Part shown: positions 1 through 11,588 of the stretch, one piece after another
Layout of the letters: each line of letters starts with the position of its first letter
How positions within the stretch are numbered: the first letter of the stretch is position 1
Assembly: GCF_016801865.2 (NCBI RefSeq)
Contig: NC_068939.1
Span: forward strand, 38,292,747 to 38,356,746
DNA length: 64,000 nucleotides
DNA from: Culex pipiens pallens
Taxonomy: Eukaryota; Arthropoda; Insecta; Diptera; Culicidae
Direction of reading: 5' to 3'
Made by a program: the position numbers and the translations under genes
Notes under the pieces: generated by a model
Databases searched by the model: none
The model's input: the letters and a program-made list of their open reading frames with translations, nothing else
Told to the model about the DNA's origin: nothing

Positions 1-1970
1 ACTTAAAATACTTAAAATACTTAAAATACTTAAAATACTTAAAATACTTAAAATACTTAAAATACTTAAAATACTTAAAATACTTAAAATACTTAAAATA
101 CTTAAAATACTTAAAATACTTAAAATACTTAAAATACGTAAAATACTTAAAATACTTAAAATACTTAAAATACTTAAAATACTTAAAATACTTAAAATAC
201 TTAAAATACTTAAAATACTTATAATACTTAAAATACATAAAATACTTAAAATACTCAAAATACCTAAAATACTTTAAATACTTTAAATACTTAAAATACT
301 TAAAATACTTAAAATACTTAAAATACTTAAAATACTTAAAATACTTAAAATACTTGAAATACTTAAAATTCTTAAAATACTTAAAATACTTAAAAAAATT
401 AAAATACTTAAAATACTTTAAATACTTAAAATACTTAAAATACTTAAAATACTTAAAATACTTAAAATACTTAAAATACTTAAAATACTTAAAATACTTA
501 AAATACTTAAAATACTTAAAATACTTAAAATACTTAAAATACTTAAAATACTTAAAATACTTAAAATACGTAAAATACTTAAAATACTTGAAATACTTAA
601 AATACTTAAAATACTTAAAATACTTAAAATACTTAAAATACTTAAAATACTTAAAATACTTAAAATACTTAAAATACTTAAAATACTTAAAATACTTAAA
701 ATACTTAAAATACTTAAAATACTTAAAATACTTAAAATACTTAAAATACTTAAAATACTTAAAATACTTAAAATACTTAAAATACTTAAAATACTTAAAA
801 TACTTAAAATACTTAAAATACCTAAAATACTTAAAATACTTAAAATACTTAAAATACTTAAAATACTTAAAACACTTAAAATACTTAAAATACTTAAAAT
901 ACTTAAAATACTTAAAATACTTAAAATACCTAAAATACTTAAAATACTTAAAATACTTAAAATACTTAAAATACTCAAAATACTTAAAATACTTAAAATA
1001 CTGAAAATACTTAAAATACTTAAAATACTTAAAATACTTAAAATACTTAAAATACTTATAATACTTAAAATACATAAAATACTTAAAATACTCAAAATAC
1101 CTAAAATACTTTAAATACTTTAAATACTTAAAATACTTAAAATACTTAAAATACTTAAAATACTTAAAATACTTAAAATACCTAAAATACATAAAATACT
1201 TAAAATACTTAAAATACTCAAAATACTTAAAATACTTAAAATACTGAAAATACTTAAAATACTTAAAATACTTATAAAACTTAAAATACATAAAATACTT
1301 AAAATACTTAAAATACTTAAAATACATAAAATACATAAAATACTTAAAATACTTAAAATACTTAAAATACTTAAAATACTTAAAATACTTAAAATACTTA
1401 AAATACTTAAAATACTTAAAATACTTAAAATACTTAAAATACTTAAAATACTTCAAATACTTAAAATACTTAAAATACTTAAAATACTTAAAATACTTAA
1501 AATACTTAAAATACTTAAAATACTTAAAATACTTAAAATACTTAAAATACTTAAAATACTTAAAATACTTAAAATACTTAAAATACTTGAATACTTAAAA
1601 TTCTTAAAATACTTAAAATACTTAAAATACTTAAAATACTTAAAATACTTAAAATACTTAAAATACTTAAAATACTTAAAATACTTAAAATACTTAAAAT
1701 ACTTAAAATACTTAAAATACTTAAAATACTTAAAATACTTGAAATACTTAAAATTCTTAAAATACTTAAAATACTTAAAAAAAATTATAATACTTAAAAT
1801 ACTTTAAATACTTAAAATACTTAAAATACTTAAAATACTTAAAATACTTAAAATACTTAAAATACTTAAAATACTTAAAATACTTAAAATACTTAAAATA
1901 CTTAAAATACTTAAAATACTAAAAATACTAAAAATACTTAAAAAACTTAAAATAATTAAAATACTTAAAT
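1..1970. repeat. 9-bp tandem satellite (ACTTAAAAT)n, truncated by window start
   Basis: About 215 head-to-tail copies of ACTTAAAAT with scattered point variants (ACGTAAAAT, ACATAAAAT, ACTCAAAAT, ACCTAAAAT). Variant blocks recur: the run of ATAATAC, ACATAAAAT, ACTCAAAAT, ACCTAAAAT and ACTTTAAAT at about 222-285 reappears at about 1053-1115, so segments of several hundred bases were duplicated as blocks. The unit is a multiple of three, so long open frames (KYL or LSI repeats) run through it on both strands; these are artefacts, not genes. The array continues beyond the left edge. Confidence 0.97.
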
Positions 1971-2700
1971 ACTTTTAAAAACTTTGCTTCAAAAACATAA
2001 ATTAACGCTTAAAAATATTCCTTTAAAAACTATTTTCTAGAAAAATCTACAAAAAAAATCATGATGAAAAATCACAATTTTTCAAGCTATTGAAAACTGG
2101 ATCCCCGACATGTGATCAGAGATAAAATTAATCATTTCCAAAAACGTTTCACGAAGATCGTGGAAGGATCGGGAAAACTTTTTTCTGATTTCCAGTGATA
2201 TATTATTGTATTTTTCAATAAAATCTTTATAAATTTTAAAGAATGCAAAGACAAAAAGTAAAGTTTTAGGCTGCAGCATTTCTGGAAACATATTTGAAAT
2301 GATCTTACAACTTTTCTTTTTTTAGGTTTTTGGATAGAGTTAGGAAACGTTTTTCTGACAGTTAAATCGTGGAATTGTCTTGCTAGCCTGTATCAATGTA
2401 GATACTTGTACTTAAAAATTTAAAAAAGAATATTAAAAATGCTGACATTATTTAAGTAAATACAAAAAATAAATTTTTTCCTCCATTTTTGAAAAAAAAA
2501 ATCATTTCAGTTGTATTTAAGAGATAGCCATTGTCAATCTCCAAAAAACTTATATCAAATTAAATTAATGAAACTATTGAACTAAACTGTCAAATCCCCT
2601 CTGCAATTTTCCTTACAAATTCCTCGCAGTACATCCGTTTGATCCCGAACCGCCATAATTCACAGCTTCCCCTTTATTACAATGTTACTGCAAATGCGTT
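1971..2700. other. AT-rich gene-free stretch after the satellite
   Basis: Decayed satellite passes into AT-rich DNA with homopolymer runs. A 69-codon open frame on the minus strand (2082-2291) has no recognisable domain and ordinary AT-rich composition. I see no gene, RNA or element boundary here. Confidence 0.5.
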
Positions 2701-3240
2701 TGTTGGCACATAACCTCACCATGGGGCATTTCTCGGGTCAGTGTGAAAATGCCGACTTATGTGCCATTGGCCCTCAATCCCGTACCTTTTGACGTTCCGG
2801 TATTTGGTAGCCGGTCGATAATGACTTCTGGACCCCGCGCAAGAACCCTAACCTGGAAAAAAAGCAGTTCTTCTTTTTTGTCACGCGCAAAAAATCGCAC
2901 CAAAGTGCTGCCGCCACCGGTAACGCAGAGGTCACGATCCAAATCTGCAGCAGGCGTTGGTTGCGCTGGAGAGGCCACTCCAGGTCTAAGCGTGCCAAAG
3001 CTGGCGTGACCGTGCTTCATCCTCAAACATCCCGAAAGATTTCGATTTTTTTTCTCGGGTTGAAGGACTGTTTTGGACCTCTAAGCCGGTGTTGAACGTA
3101 ACGACGATGATTCGGAACTTTCGATTTCTTTGTGGCCCTTCACGCGCGTCCCAAATTGTGCGAACCACATCTCAGTGGATTACGGAGAACTTGGCGAAGG
3201 CTCTCCTGGAGTTTGGCAGAAGTTCTAACTTGGGATGCTA
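2700..3240. other. GC-richer unassigned block
   Basis: Composition jumps above the flanks and CpG is frequent. Overlapping open frames of 60-89 codons exist on both strands (for example 2743-3009 +), but none shows a domain, a signal peptide or a splice site that extends it. It could be an old gene fragment or regulatory DNA; I cannot decide from sequence alone. Confidence 0.35.
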
Positions 3241-5980
3241 AATTGATTTAAAAAATATAAAAAATATGATTTCAAATATAAACAGTAAAAAAATAAATGA
3301 ATGTTTGCAGAGTTGACCTAATAATTCCTGAATTTAATTAAAATGATCAGAAGCTTATTATTTTTATCAAATAAGTTGATTAATACGAGTAACCATCTCA
3401 TATTTATTTTCAAAATCCAAGATTTTATGCCTTTATTTTATTTGTATTTTGAAGATCATCCCTAACACCGGACTCTCCTCCAAAAAACTTCCAAAATTTG
3501 TTTTGCTGAACGTTCATTACCAATTGATGAGCGGGTGTGGCGGCTTCCTTTCTGCCCATTTTTTCTGCCTTCATCATCTACCAACGATGAGACCCTCGCC
3601 GGACAATTCGTTAACAGGAAGGCCACTTTTTTCTGGCTCTGCAAATTACCTGATTTCTTGCTAAAAAAAAATCTTCAACACTCATCCATTCCAGGCAAAA
3701 AACTATTTCGGCCTTGGACGAAAAAAAACTGTAAAAAGTCACAAACAAGCGTCCTTCGTTACACTAAACTGAATTTGTAATCTAAATTTGGCAACCCAGA
3801 ATGGCAGAAAAAGATCAAAAAATTTGTCGTAAAAATCGGCTCGTAAAATTGCTGCCCTCAAAAAACGATCCTGTTTTTTGCCTCAAAAGGCCAGTTTTTT
3901 ATCACTCCTCTGTTTACCAAAGTATGTTTTCCAAATGCAAAAAAAAACACATCCTCAAATTACTCAGGGTCCAATTTGCAAACAATTTGCCAAACTTTAC
4001 AAGCCCTCAAATTTCTCTAGTACCGTAAAAAAGCCAACGGTACCTTGGCGGACTAAAAAATGGACAGTCAGTCTGTTTTTTTTTATTTGCCATTTTTCCT
4101 TCCCCTGCAAGGACCCCGGTAAAAAAGTCGCTCGACCTTGCGGGGTCGAATTGAGGCTGCCGGAATCGTTTTATTGGACCCTGCAGCCGCCGACCGGGGT
4201 CAGGCAGACAAAATTCGCAAAAAATGTGATCGTTTTTTAGAGTCACTAGTGTAGGTGGGCGTTGGCGGAAAAAAAACAGTGCAATTTGCTAGCCAAAAAA
4301 TGCATGCTTTATGGCGTTAGACGTGGACAAATGGGTCGCTTTTTTAGATTTTTTTAAATTATTGTCTGGGGATATAGAAGCAAAAAATGGGACAGTTTTT
4401 TTTCTGCAAAAGAAAAAACGGTTTATTATTCAGGGATTTGCAGCGTGACTGTACAAATCTTTTCCCCAGAATTTTCAAATGCATGCTAAAGTGATGTCCA
4501 ATTCAAAATGGTCAACAATGTCTCTGCAAATCGAGCTTCACTCAGAGCTTATTGAAGCAAAATAGACCAAAAATTGAACCAATTATCCCTAATCCCACAT
4601 GTCTGAAACACGGAAAGGATTAACTCCATCCTTTTTTGGCCAATAAATGCTCATGTTTCGAAAAAGGATTAACTATTTGCTTCATAGCAAAGCTCTTCAA
4701 ACTGGCTTTCAATTTGAATTTCAATCCTTCCAGGAAAATATAACTTAATAAATCTTAAACTTGGAGGCTAACCTTTGGTTGCTCATTTACTCAATCATTG
4801 ATTCATGTACACTTGAAGAGATCGTAATGTTGTTTATCAATAATTATACAGACAAGAAAAAAACAAATTCATCAGAGAAAACAAAAAAAATAATTCCAAA
4901 ACATGCACCAAAATCGTTTACCAAAGCAAACAATTTTACAAAATGAAGCCAGCGAAATGTTATTAAAAGTCGATTTGTCGGTAAGGCAGTGCCCCCGACG
5001 CACCTCGTTCTAAGTGAAAGTCGCATTCGTATTTTAATTTGATTTTTATTTGATTACCCTTTGCTGGTTGCCCCCGGGCTACTGCATTGCCACGGAATGT
5101 GCTCTCGACCAGCTGCAACGGATGCTTATTTGAAACATCTTACTGAGTGTGAAGGTAGGCTGCCAATGGTTAAGTCTTTTTCTGCATATAAAAAATAAAG
5201 AGATAAAAAGATTACGAAATCTTAAATGTTATCAAACATCTTTAAGCTCAGTGATTTTTCACCCAAAAAATGCAGTTTTCACGGGGACCATAATTACAAA
5301 ACACCAAATTTCACGGAACATTTTTATACCTAATATTACATTATTCTAGTTTTTGTTCATATTTTGTATTGATTTCTTTGCAACATGCTTGATAATTTTT
5401 GTTTGTTTTGCTATTTTTTTAGCTATGTTAAATTTTATTGAATTCAAATCATAATATGATTTCAAAGTCTAGTATAGTCAAATGATCAGCTTAGATTGAG
5501 TTTTCATTGACATCAGCTTAATAACATATTCTGAAAAGTTTTCATCTCCTCCTTCAAAAATTCCCTAAAAAAAATCAAAAATTTAATCTGTATCGAAATC
5601 GTTCAAATAAAAAACCAAATCATAAAATTTCGAGAAAATTTCACTGGACTTAAAAAAAATGAATATTCTCAGGCATGATTTCATAGATCAACAATAGTAT
5701 TATGAAGCATAATTAATTCAATCTTGAATAAAACAATCTTCTTATTTTTTGTAATTCTATCTTTTGAATAAAATATGATTATAAAAATATGATTTAATTT
5801 AGTAAGTTTAGCAGAAAATGCTTCAAATATCGGTATCTGATTCAGTCCCTTTTTCTTCTTTTTCTGATAAAAAATTTGTTAATTCGGAAAGGAATACCAG
5901 CAAGCTTAGTACAAGAGAGCACAGAGGCATCAAATTGTTGATTTTTGATACTTTGTATAATTGATTTTAAAAAATGACAC
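3241..5980. other. Gene-free AT-rich intergenic stretch
   Basis: Only short open frames of low-complexity composition are present. A GC-richer patch at about 4110-4200 contains the inverted pair CCCCGGTAAAAAAGTCG / CGACCGGGG but no recognisable gene. Nothing else could be supported. Confidence 0.4.
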
Positions 5981-5993
5981 AATTTCACGGGAT
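5981..5993 (+). repeat. Target-site duplication, left copy (AATTTCACGGGAT)
   Basis: The 13-base string AATTTCACGGGAT lies immediately left of the ORF1-only retroelement and is repeated perfectly at 7828-7840 on its right side. This fixes both insertion boundaries and shows that the element is complete at its 5' end. Confidence 0.93.
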
Positions 5994-6104
5994 CATCGGG
6001 ACTGGCAACACCAGCCAGCAACAGTCAAGTGTTCGGAGCTCTTCAAACTTTTCGATTTTTACGCCGTATTTAACCGTGATTACCCGCGAGTTTGCTCCTC
6101 CAGC
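5994..6104 (+). promoter_or_regulatory. 5' UTR and probable internal promoter of the ORF1-only element
   Basis: The first transcribed bases should coincide with the element's first base (TCATCGGGAC across the junction), as in Jockey-clade elements, whose RNA polymerase II promoter lies downstream of the start. The intact 5' end marks this as a potentially transcribable copy. Promoter function is inferred from family knowledge. Confidence 0.5.
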
Positions 6105-7550
6105 ATGCCAAGGGCCGGCCGTGGCCGAGGCAGTTCGAGTGCGGCCTCGAAAAACCCGCGAAGTTCATCTACCGGCAGAGTGCAGAAAGGTAAACATACC
6201 AACGCCGCATCGACCGCCATCGCGCACGGGAGCGTGCCCGGTGACGTCACCGATCCTTCATTTTTACACGTGTCATACCGTCCACGTGAGTCCCCAGTAC
6301 GGACGAGACAATCGACCCGGGCATCCGGAAGCACTTCCGGCCAGCAGCAGCAGCAGCAGCAGTCCACCAGCACTACGACAACAACCACTTCCAACGTTCC
6401 CACCAGCAACGAATTTGAGATGCTGAGTGGAGATGAAAACAACACCGACAGTGACAGCAGCAATGCTGACGACGACGATGACGATGATGAACTTGCGCGC
6501 AGGCAAGAAAAGACGAAAAATTGTAATTCTCCGAAGGAACGACGACCACCTCCAATTTTTGTTTTGGATACGTTGGCGGATGATGTTGACGAGTTGCTTG
6601 AGGGACTCCAATATTGTCTCAAAATTAGCAAAACTTCTGTGCAGGTGATTACCCACAAGAAGCTGCATTTCGACTTGGTGGTGAAGAAGTTGAAGTTGCG
6701 AAACTTCAAATTCTTCACATTTGACCCTGCAGAGAAGGTCCCAGTGAAGATCGTCCTTCAGGGATATCCGGACCGCCCGATCTCCGACCTGGAAGAACAC
6801 CTGACGGGCGTCAAGGTAAAGCCTCGAGAGATAAAGGTGCTCTCGAAATCGACTACAGTGACAGGTACGTACACTTTGTACCTCCTGTACTTCGATCGTG
6901 GGTCCGTCAAAATCCAGGATCTACGGCGGATTAAAGCACTGGACGGCTTCTTTGTGACGTGGCGATTCTATACGAAGAATCCGGCCGACGCAGCCCAATG
7001 CCACCGCTGTCAGAAATTCGGACACGGTTCCAGAAATTGTAATCTTCCACCCCGGTGCGTAAAGTGCGGTGAGACCCACTTCACCGAAAGGTGCAATCTT
7101 CCGCGGAAAGACCAGCTGGGGGAAAACGCCCAGCAGCACAAAGCGCGCGTCAAGTGTGCGAACTGTGGTGGAAACCACACGGCGAATTTCCGTGGCTGTG
7201 CCGCGCGGAAAAAGTACATCGAGGAGCAGGACAAGAAAAAGAAAGCGCCAGCGTCCCGCCAACCTCCGAAGACTTCGAGCTCGACCGCTGCAGCAGCTGG
7301 CGGCGGAGCGGTTCCATCGACCAACCCAGCGTTCCCTCCCGGTTGGGGAGGTTCGTACGCTAGAGTAGCCGCTTCTGGGAGCGGTACTTCACCGGGACAA
7401 GCAGACGTCACCGGAGATGACCTCTTCACGCTTCCCGAGTTTTTCGCTCTTGCTGGAGAGATGCTCACGCGCTTCCGTGCCTGCCGGAACAAGGCAGAAC
7501 AATTCCAAGCTCTCAGTGAGCTGATGATGAAGTACATCTACAACGGATAA
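6105..7550 (+). CDS. Retrotransposon ORF1 protein (gag-like, three CCHC knuckles), 481 aa
   Basis: An RNA-binding nucleocapsid-like protein that would coat the element's RNA. The open frame runs upstream to 5961, but that part lies in flanking host DNA and the duplicated target, so the ATG at 6105 (MPRAGRGRG) is the likely start. The N-terminus is low complexity: GRGRG, a Gln run near residues 80-86, Thr/Ser runs and an acidic Asp stretch near 125. The middle has the RRM-like/pre-CCHC region of Jockey gag proteins. Three zinc knuckles follow: C299-C302-H307-C312, C318-C321-H325-C330 and C351-C354-H358-C365. The knuckle spacing and the TANFRGC motif are typical of the Jockey/I group. No frameshift or stop interrupts it. 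The C-terminal 72 residues recur almost unchanged in the copy at 53176-53394 (-). Confidence 0.92.
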   Translation: MPRAGRGRGSSSAASKNPRSSSTGRVQKGKHTNAASTAIAHGSVPGDVTDPSFLHVSYRPRESPVRTRQSTRASGSTSGQQQQQQQSTSTTTTTTSNVPTSNEFEMLSGDENNTDSDSSNADDDDDDDELARRQEKTKNCNSPKERRPPPIFVLDTLADDVDELLEGLQYCLKISKTSVQVITHKKLHFDLVVKKLKLRNFKFFTFDPAEKVPVKIVLQGYPDRPISDLEEHLTGVKVKPREIKVLSKSTTVTGTYTLYLLYFDRGSVKIQDLRRIKALDGFFVTWRFYTKNPADAAQCHRCQKFGHGSRNCNLPPRCVKCGETHFTERCNLPRKDQLGENAQQHKARVKCANCGGNHTANFRGCAARKKYIEEQDKKKKAPASRQPPKTSSSTAAAAGGGAVPSTNPAFPPGWGGSYARVAASGSGTSPGQADVTGDDLFTLPEFFALAGEMLTRFRACRNKAEQFQALSELMMKYIYNG

Positions 7551-7827
7551 GCTGCCTTGTGCAGCGAAGTTTTTCGACGTCAATAGACAAAACATACTGT
7601 GATTTAGTTTTAAGCTTTTCTATTTCTATCCTTTTCCTTAGTAAATCTAGAAGGTTTTTTTTTTTATTTTTCCTTCTCTTGCCAAATCCATTGTTAGAAT
7701 ATCCAATTACATCCAATGAATTATAGTTCAAACCATAGTTGAAAGGAACTCCAAAACTCTATTAGGTTATAAGAAATACGGAATTGTTATTTGATTATTT
7801 ACTAATAAAATAAATTGAATTGAATTG

Positions 7828-7840
7828 AATTTCACGGGAT
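7828..7840 (+). repeat. Target-site duplication, right copy
   Basis: AATTTCACGGGAT follows the TTGAATTGAATTG tail and matches 5981-5993 exactly. Confidence 0.93.
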
Positions 7841-8420
7841 ATCTCAGAATTTCCAAATTTCAAAGATTTCACGCTGTCCGTGAACTCGTGAAAATTCACT
7901 AATCCTACATATAATCTTACGATGTTGCTAAAAATTATCTGATGGTCCTTGAGGAGCAATCTCACTATAAAATAAATTTAAAAAAAAAATAATGTAAGCA
8001 ATACAACTCCCTAACTACTGCGTTTTACATAACAATAACCGCATAAAGTGAGCCTTTTTCCAATATAATAAAGTCTATTCGTAGTCTTTTAAATTACTTC
8101 TGCATCAAAAATATTTTTCATCAAACTATTGCTATAAATTAAAATTGAATACCGTAGACCGGAGTGACATTGATAGGATTTCAATTTATTTTTCTAATAT
8201 TTTCCAACTGGTAAGAGTTTTCACAAGACTATTATTTAAAAAAAACATGTACCAGGGTAGGCCACACAAGGTCCAAGGCACTATTTTGGAAAACAAGTTT
8301 TTTCAATGGTGTTTAAAAAAATAGTTGCGTTGAAAATTCTTATTTTGAATACCAGGGTGACTTTGATAGTCATAGTTTTTGTTGTTAAAATCGGGTTAAA
8401 GGTGTTTAAATTTTATTTTT

Positions 8421-8680
8421 ACGTCGAAAAAAAATAAATCAATGTTTATATTTAGTTAACTAAGTTTATAAGATTTTAAACAAAATACACATAAATTTTA
8501 GGTAAAATTGTTAAAAAATGGTTTCGCTTATAAAATGTTCAATTCAAATTACGTCGAAAAAAAAATAAATCAATGTTTATATTTAGTTAACTAAGTTTAT
8601 AAGATTTTTAACAAAATACACATAAATTTTAGGTAAAATTGTTAAAAAATGGTTTCGCTTATAAAATGTTCAATTCATAT
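8421..8680. repeat. Tandem duplication, unit about 130 bp, two copies
   Basis: The segment beginning ACGTCGAAAAAAAATAAATC at 8421 is repeated from 8551 with only a few changes (extra A or T in homopolymers). The two copies are nearly identical, so the duplication is young relative to the host element. Confidence 0.9.
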
Positions 8681-9067
8681 TGCATTTTAAAATAAATTCA
8701 AAGCACGAATCAACAGTTTTCACATTTTGTATGAAATTTGTTCCACTGAAAATGCCTTCAAATTAGGAAATTTTACTTAATTATGTTTCAAAAACACACA
8801 ATTTATATTATTAACTAACTTCGTTTACCTTCTCCAAGTGGAAAATTGTCCGAAGAATCCGAAAATGCATTCCTTTTTCCGATTTGAAATCAATGTTATT
8901 TATCAACGTTTTCTAAATTATAGTTAACTTACTTTTTAAACTTTTCAAAATTTAATGAAAACTTCTTCTAGAAGTACCTTGAAGCTTTCTCTACCCCGGT
9001 CAGTATCATTCCATACAATTCCGTGCGTATTTTATGTGTACTCTTCGTTTTGCGAAAAAATCTCAAA

Positions 9068-9120
9068 CCTATCAAAGTCACCCCGGCTATCAAAGTCACC
9101 CCGGCTATCGAAGTCACCCC
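9068..9120 (+). repeat. 18-bp direct repeat TATCAAAGTCACCCCGGC, three copies
   Basis: Three consecutive units, the last with a G change and leading into the terminal TTTTACGGTA. They are reiterations of the element's own sub-terminal motif (its inverse, GGGTGACTTTGATAG, is also seen near 8350). Confidence 0.8.
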
Positions 9121-9636
9121 GTTTTACGGTATTGAAAATCGTTTTTTTTGTATGAAACACATTTTTATAAAATGGCGAGAATTTATACGGTTTCATGAAA
9201 TTCAACTTTTAATATTTCTTTTCTAAATAATAATAATAGATTTTTTTTTAGATTTTGTGTTTCGATAAGAGAGAGGTCCAAGAAGTTATAAAAAAATCAT
9301 AATTATGAAAAGAATCACAAAATGCTCCAAACAAAATAAAACTGCCATAAAATTAAAAAAATCTTAATTCTTGAAAATAACCTATTTCTAAAGTTTTACG
9401 TCGTATTCAAGATTTGATTTTTGACGAAGCTTAAAATGTTTCTAATGATTAAAAATTAATAAATAAGAAATACAAATAATTATTTTTCAGAATTAATTAA
9501 CAATTCATATTTCAAGTTATAATTTTTCAAAAAAAAATTATAGGTGGAAATATAAATATTGCCCCCCCTGTGTTTTCTGATATTTTTTCTAAACTTTAAA
9601 AAAATGTATCGGCCCGGTTAGATGATAGATTAAATT

Positions 9637-11588
9637 ATTATTGATGAGCAATTCTCTGAGATTTCGGTCATTCGTTTTTTTTTGTATTTTTTAATCTGGC
9701 TGAAACTTTGTTGGTGCCTTCGGTATGCCCTAAAAAGCCATTTTGCATCATTAGTTTGTCCATATAATTTTCCATACAAATTTGGCAGCTGTCCATACAA
9801 AAATGATATGTAAAAATTCAAAAATCTGTATCTTTTGAAGGAATTTTTTGATCGATTTGGTGTCTTCGGCAAAGTTGTAGGTATGGATATGGACTACACT
9901 GAAAAAAGATGATACACGGTAAAAAATTTTTTGGCGATTTTTAATTTAACTTTTTGTCACTAAAACTTGATTTGCAAAAAAACACTATTTTTAATTTTTT
10001 TTATTTTTTGATATGTTTTAGAGGACATAAAATGCCAACTTTTCAGAAATTTCCAGAATGGGCAAAAAATCTTTGCCCGAGTTATGATTTTTTTAAACAA
10101 TACAGATTTTTTCAAAAAATCGAATATTGGTCGCAAAAATTTTTCAACTTCATTTTTCGATGTATAATCTAATTTGCAATCAAAAAGTACTTTAGTGAAT
10201 TTTTGATAAAGTGCACCGTTTTCAAGTAATAACCATTTTTAGGTAACTATTTTGAAAATAGTCGAAGTTTTTAATTTTTTAAAATTAGTGCCCATGTTTG
10301 CCCATCTTTGAAAAAAATATTTTTGAAAAGTTGAGAAAATTCTCTATATTTTGCTTTATTGGACTTTGTTGATACGACCCATAGTTCCTGAGATATTGCC
10401 ATGCAAAGGTTAAAAAACAGGAAAATTGATGTTTTCTAAGTCTCACCCAAACAACCCACCATTTTCTAATGTCGATATCTCAGCAACTATAGGTCCGATT
10501 TACAATGTTAAAACATGAAACATTCGTGAAATTTTCCGATCTTTTCGAAAAAAATATTTTCAAAAATTTAAATTCAAGACTAACATTTCAAACGGGCCAA
10601 ACATTCAATATTACGCCCATTTGAAATGTTAGTCTTGATTTTAAATTTTTGAAAATATTGTTTTCGAAAAGACCGGAAAATTTCACGAATGTTTCATGTT
10701 TTAACATTGTAAATCGGAGCTATAGTTGCTGAGATATCGACATTAGAAAATTGTGGATTATTTGGATGAGACTTAGAAAACATAAATTTTCCTGTTTTTT
10801 AACCTTTGCATAGCAATATCTCAGCAACTATGGGTCGTATCAACAAAATTAAATAAAGCAAAATATAGAGAATTTTCTCAACTTTTCAGAAATATTTTTT
10901 TCAAAGGTGGGCAAACATGGGCACTAATTTAAAAAAATGAAAAACTGCGACTATTTTCAAAAAAGTTACCTAAAAATGGTTATAACTTGAAAACAGTGCA
11001 CTTTATCAAAATTTCACTAAAGTACTTTTTGATTGCAAATTAGATTTTACATCGAAAAATGAAGTTGAAAAATTTTTGCGACCAATATTTCGATTTTTTG
11101 AAAAAATCTGTATTGTTTAAAAAAATCATAACTCGGTCAAAGATTTTTTGCCCATTCTGGAAATTTCTGAAAAGTTGGCATTTTATGTCCTCTAAAACAT
11201 ATCAAAAAATAAAAAAAATTAAAAATAGTGTTTTTTTGCAAATCAAGTTTTAGTGACAAAAAGTTAAATTAAAAATCATCAAATTTTTTTTTACCGTGTA
11301 TCATTTTTTTTCAGTGTAGTCCATATCCATACCTACAACTTTGCCGAAGACACCAAATCGATCAAAAAATTCCTTCTAAAGATATAGATTTTTGAATTTT
11401 CACATATCATTTTTGTATGGACAGCTGCCAAATTTGTATGGAAAATTATATGGACAAACTAATGATGCAAAATGGCTTGTTTGAGCATACCGAAGGCACC
11501 AAAAAAGTTTCAGCCGGATTAAAAAATACAAAAATTAAAATTAAAGAAAAAAGACCGATTCCGTAGAGAACTGCTCTGATGATAATTA
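9637..11588. mobile_element. Long near-perfect palindromic element (about 1.95 kb, arms about 970 bp)
   Basis: The left arm from about 9637 (TGATGAGCAATTCTCT) is mirrored to about 11588 (AGAGAACTGCTCTGATGA). The centre lies near 10603, between ACATTTCAAACGGGC and GCCCATTTGAAATGT. The arms can be matched almost base for base, for example the CAGCTGTCCATACAAA and CTTCGGCAAAGTTGTAGG blocks and their complements. No transposase is present, so this is a foldback-type non-autonomous element. Related but rearranged copies lie at 52750-55290 and 57195-57765. A transcript would form a hairpin close to 1 kb long. Confidence 0.85.

Larger units (their letters stand above)
5994..7827 (+). mobile_element. 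Full-length ORF1-only Jockey-clade non-LTR retroelement
   Basis: An 1834-bp insertion bounded by a perfect 13-bp duplication. It starts CATCGGGACTGG, resembling the internal-promoter start of Jockey-type elements, and has a 111-nt 5' UTR, one ORF (ORF1/gag, 6105-7550), and a roughly 277-nt 3' UTR with AATAAA at 7805 and a short TTGAA-repeat tail. No endonuclease or reverse transcriptase follows: the ORF1 stop runs straight into the 3' UTR. A second copy at 52896-53391 shares the same ORF1-to-3' UTR junction, so the missing ORF2 is a property of the family and not a deletion in this copy. Such an element would need the replication proteins of a partner LINE. The intact ORF, perfect TSD and near-identity between copies suggest recent activity. 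Confidence 0.9.
8150..9131. mobile_element. DNA element with TACCGTA terminal inverted repeats (982 bp)
   Basis: The left end TACCGTAGACCGGAGTGAC and the inverted right end TACCGTAAAACGGGGTGAC match over about 27 bp with a few differences. TTGAA flanks both ends (8145-8149 and 9132-9136), a likely 5-bp duplication. No transposase is visible, so this is a non-autonomous element. It contains the tandem duplication at 8421-8680 and an 18-bp triplication near its right end. Confidence 0.72.

Noticed and set aside
354..1095. Long open frames encoding KYL and LSI tripeptide repeats on both strands
   Set aside because: They are translations of the 9-bp satellite, whose unit is a multiple of three without stops; no gene context.
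5961..6104. Upstream extension of the gag frame to 5961
   Set aside because: 5961-5993 is flanking host DNA and TSD, and 5994-6104 is the element's 5' UTR; the first ATG in frame inside the element is 6105.
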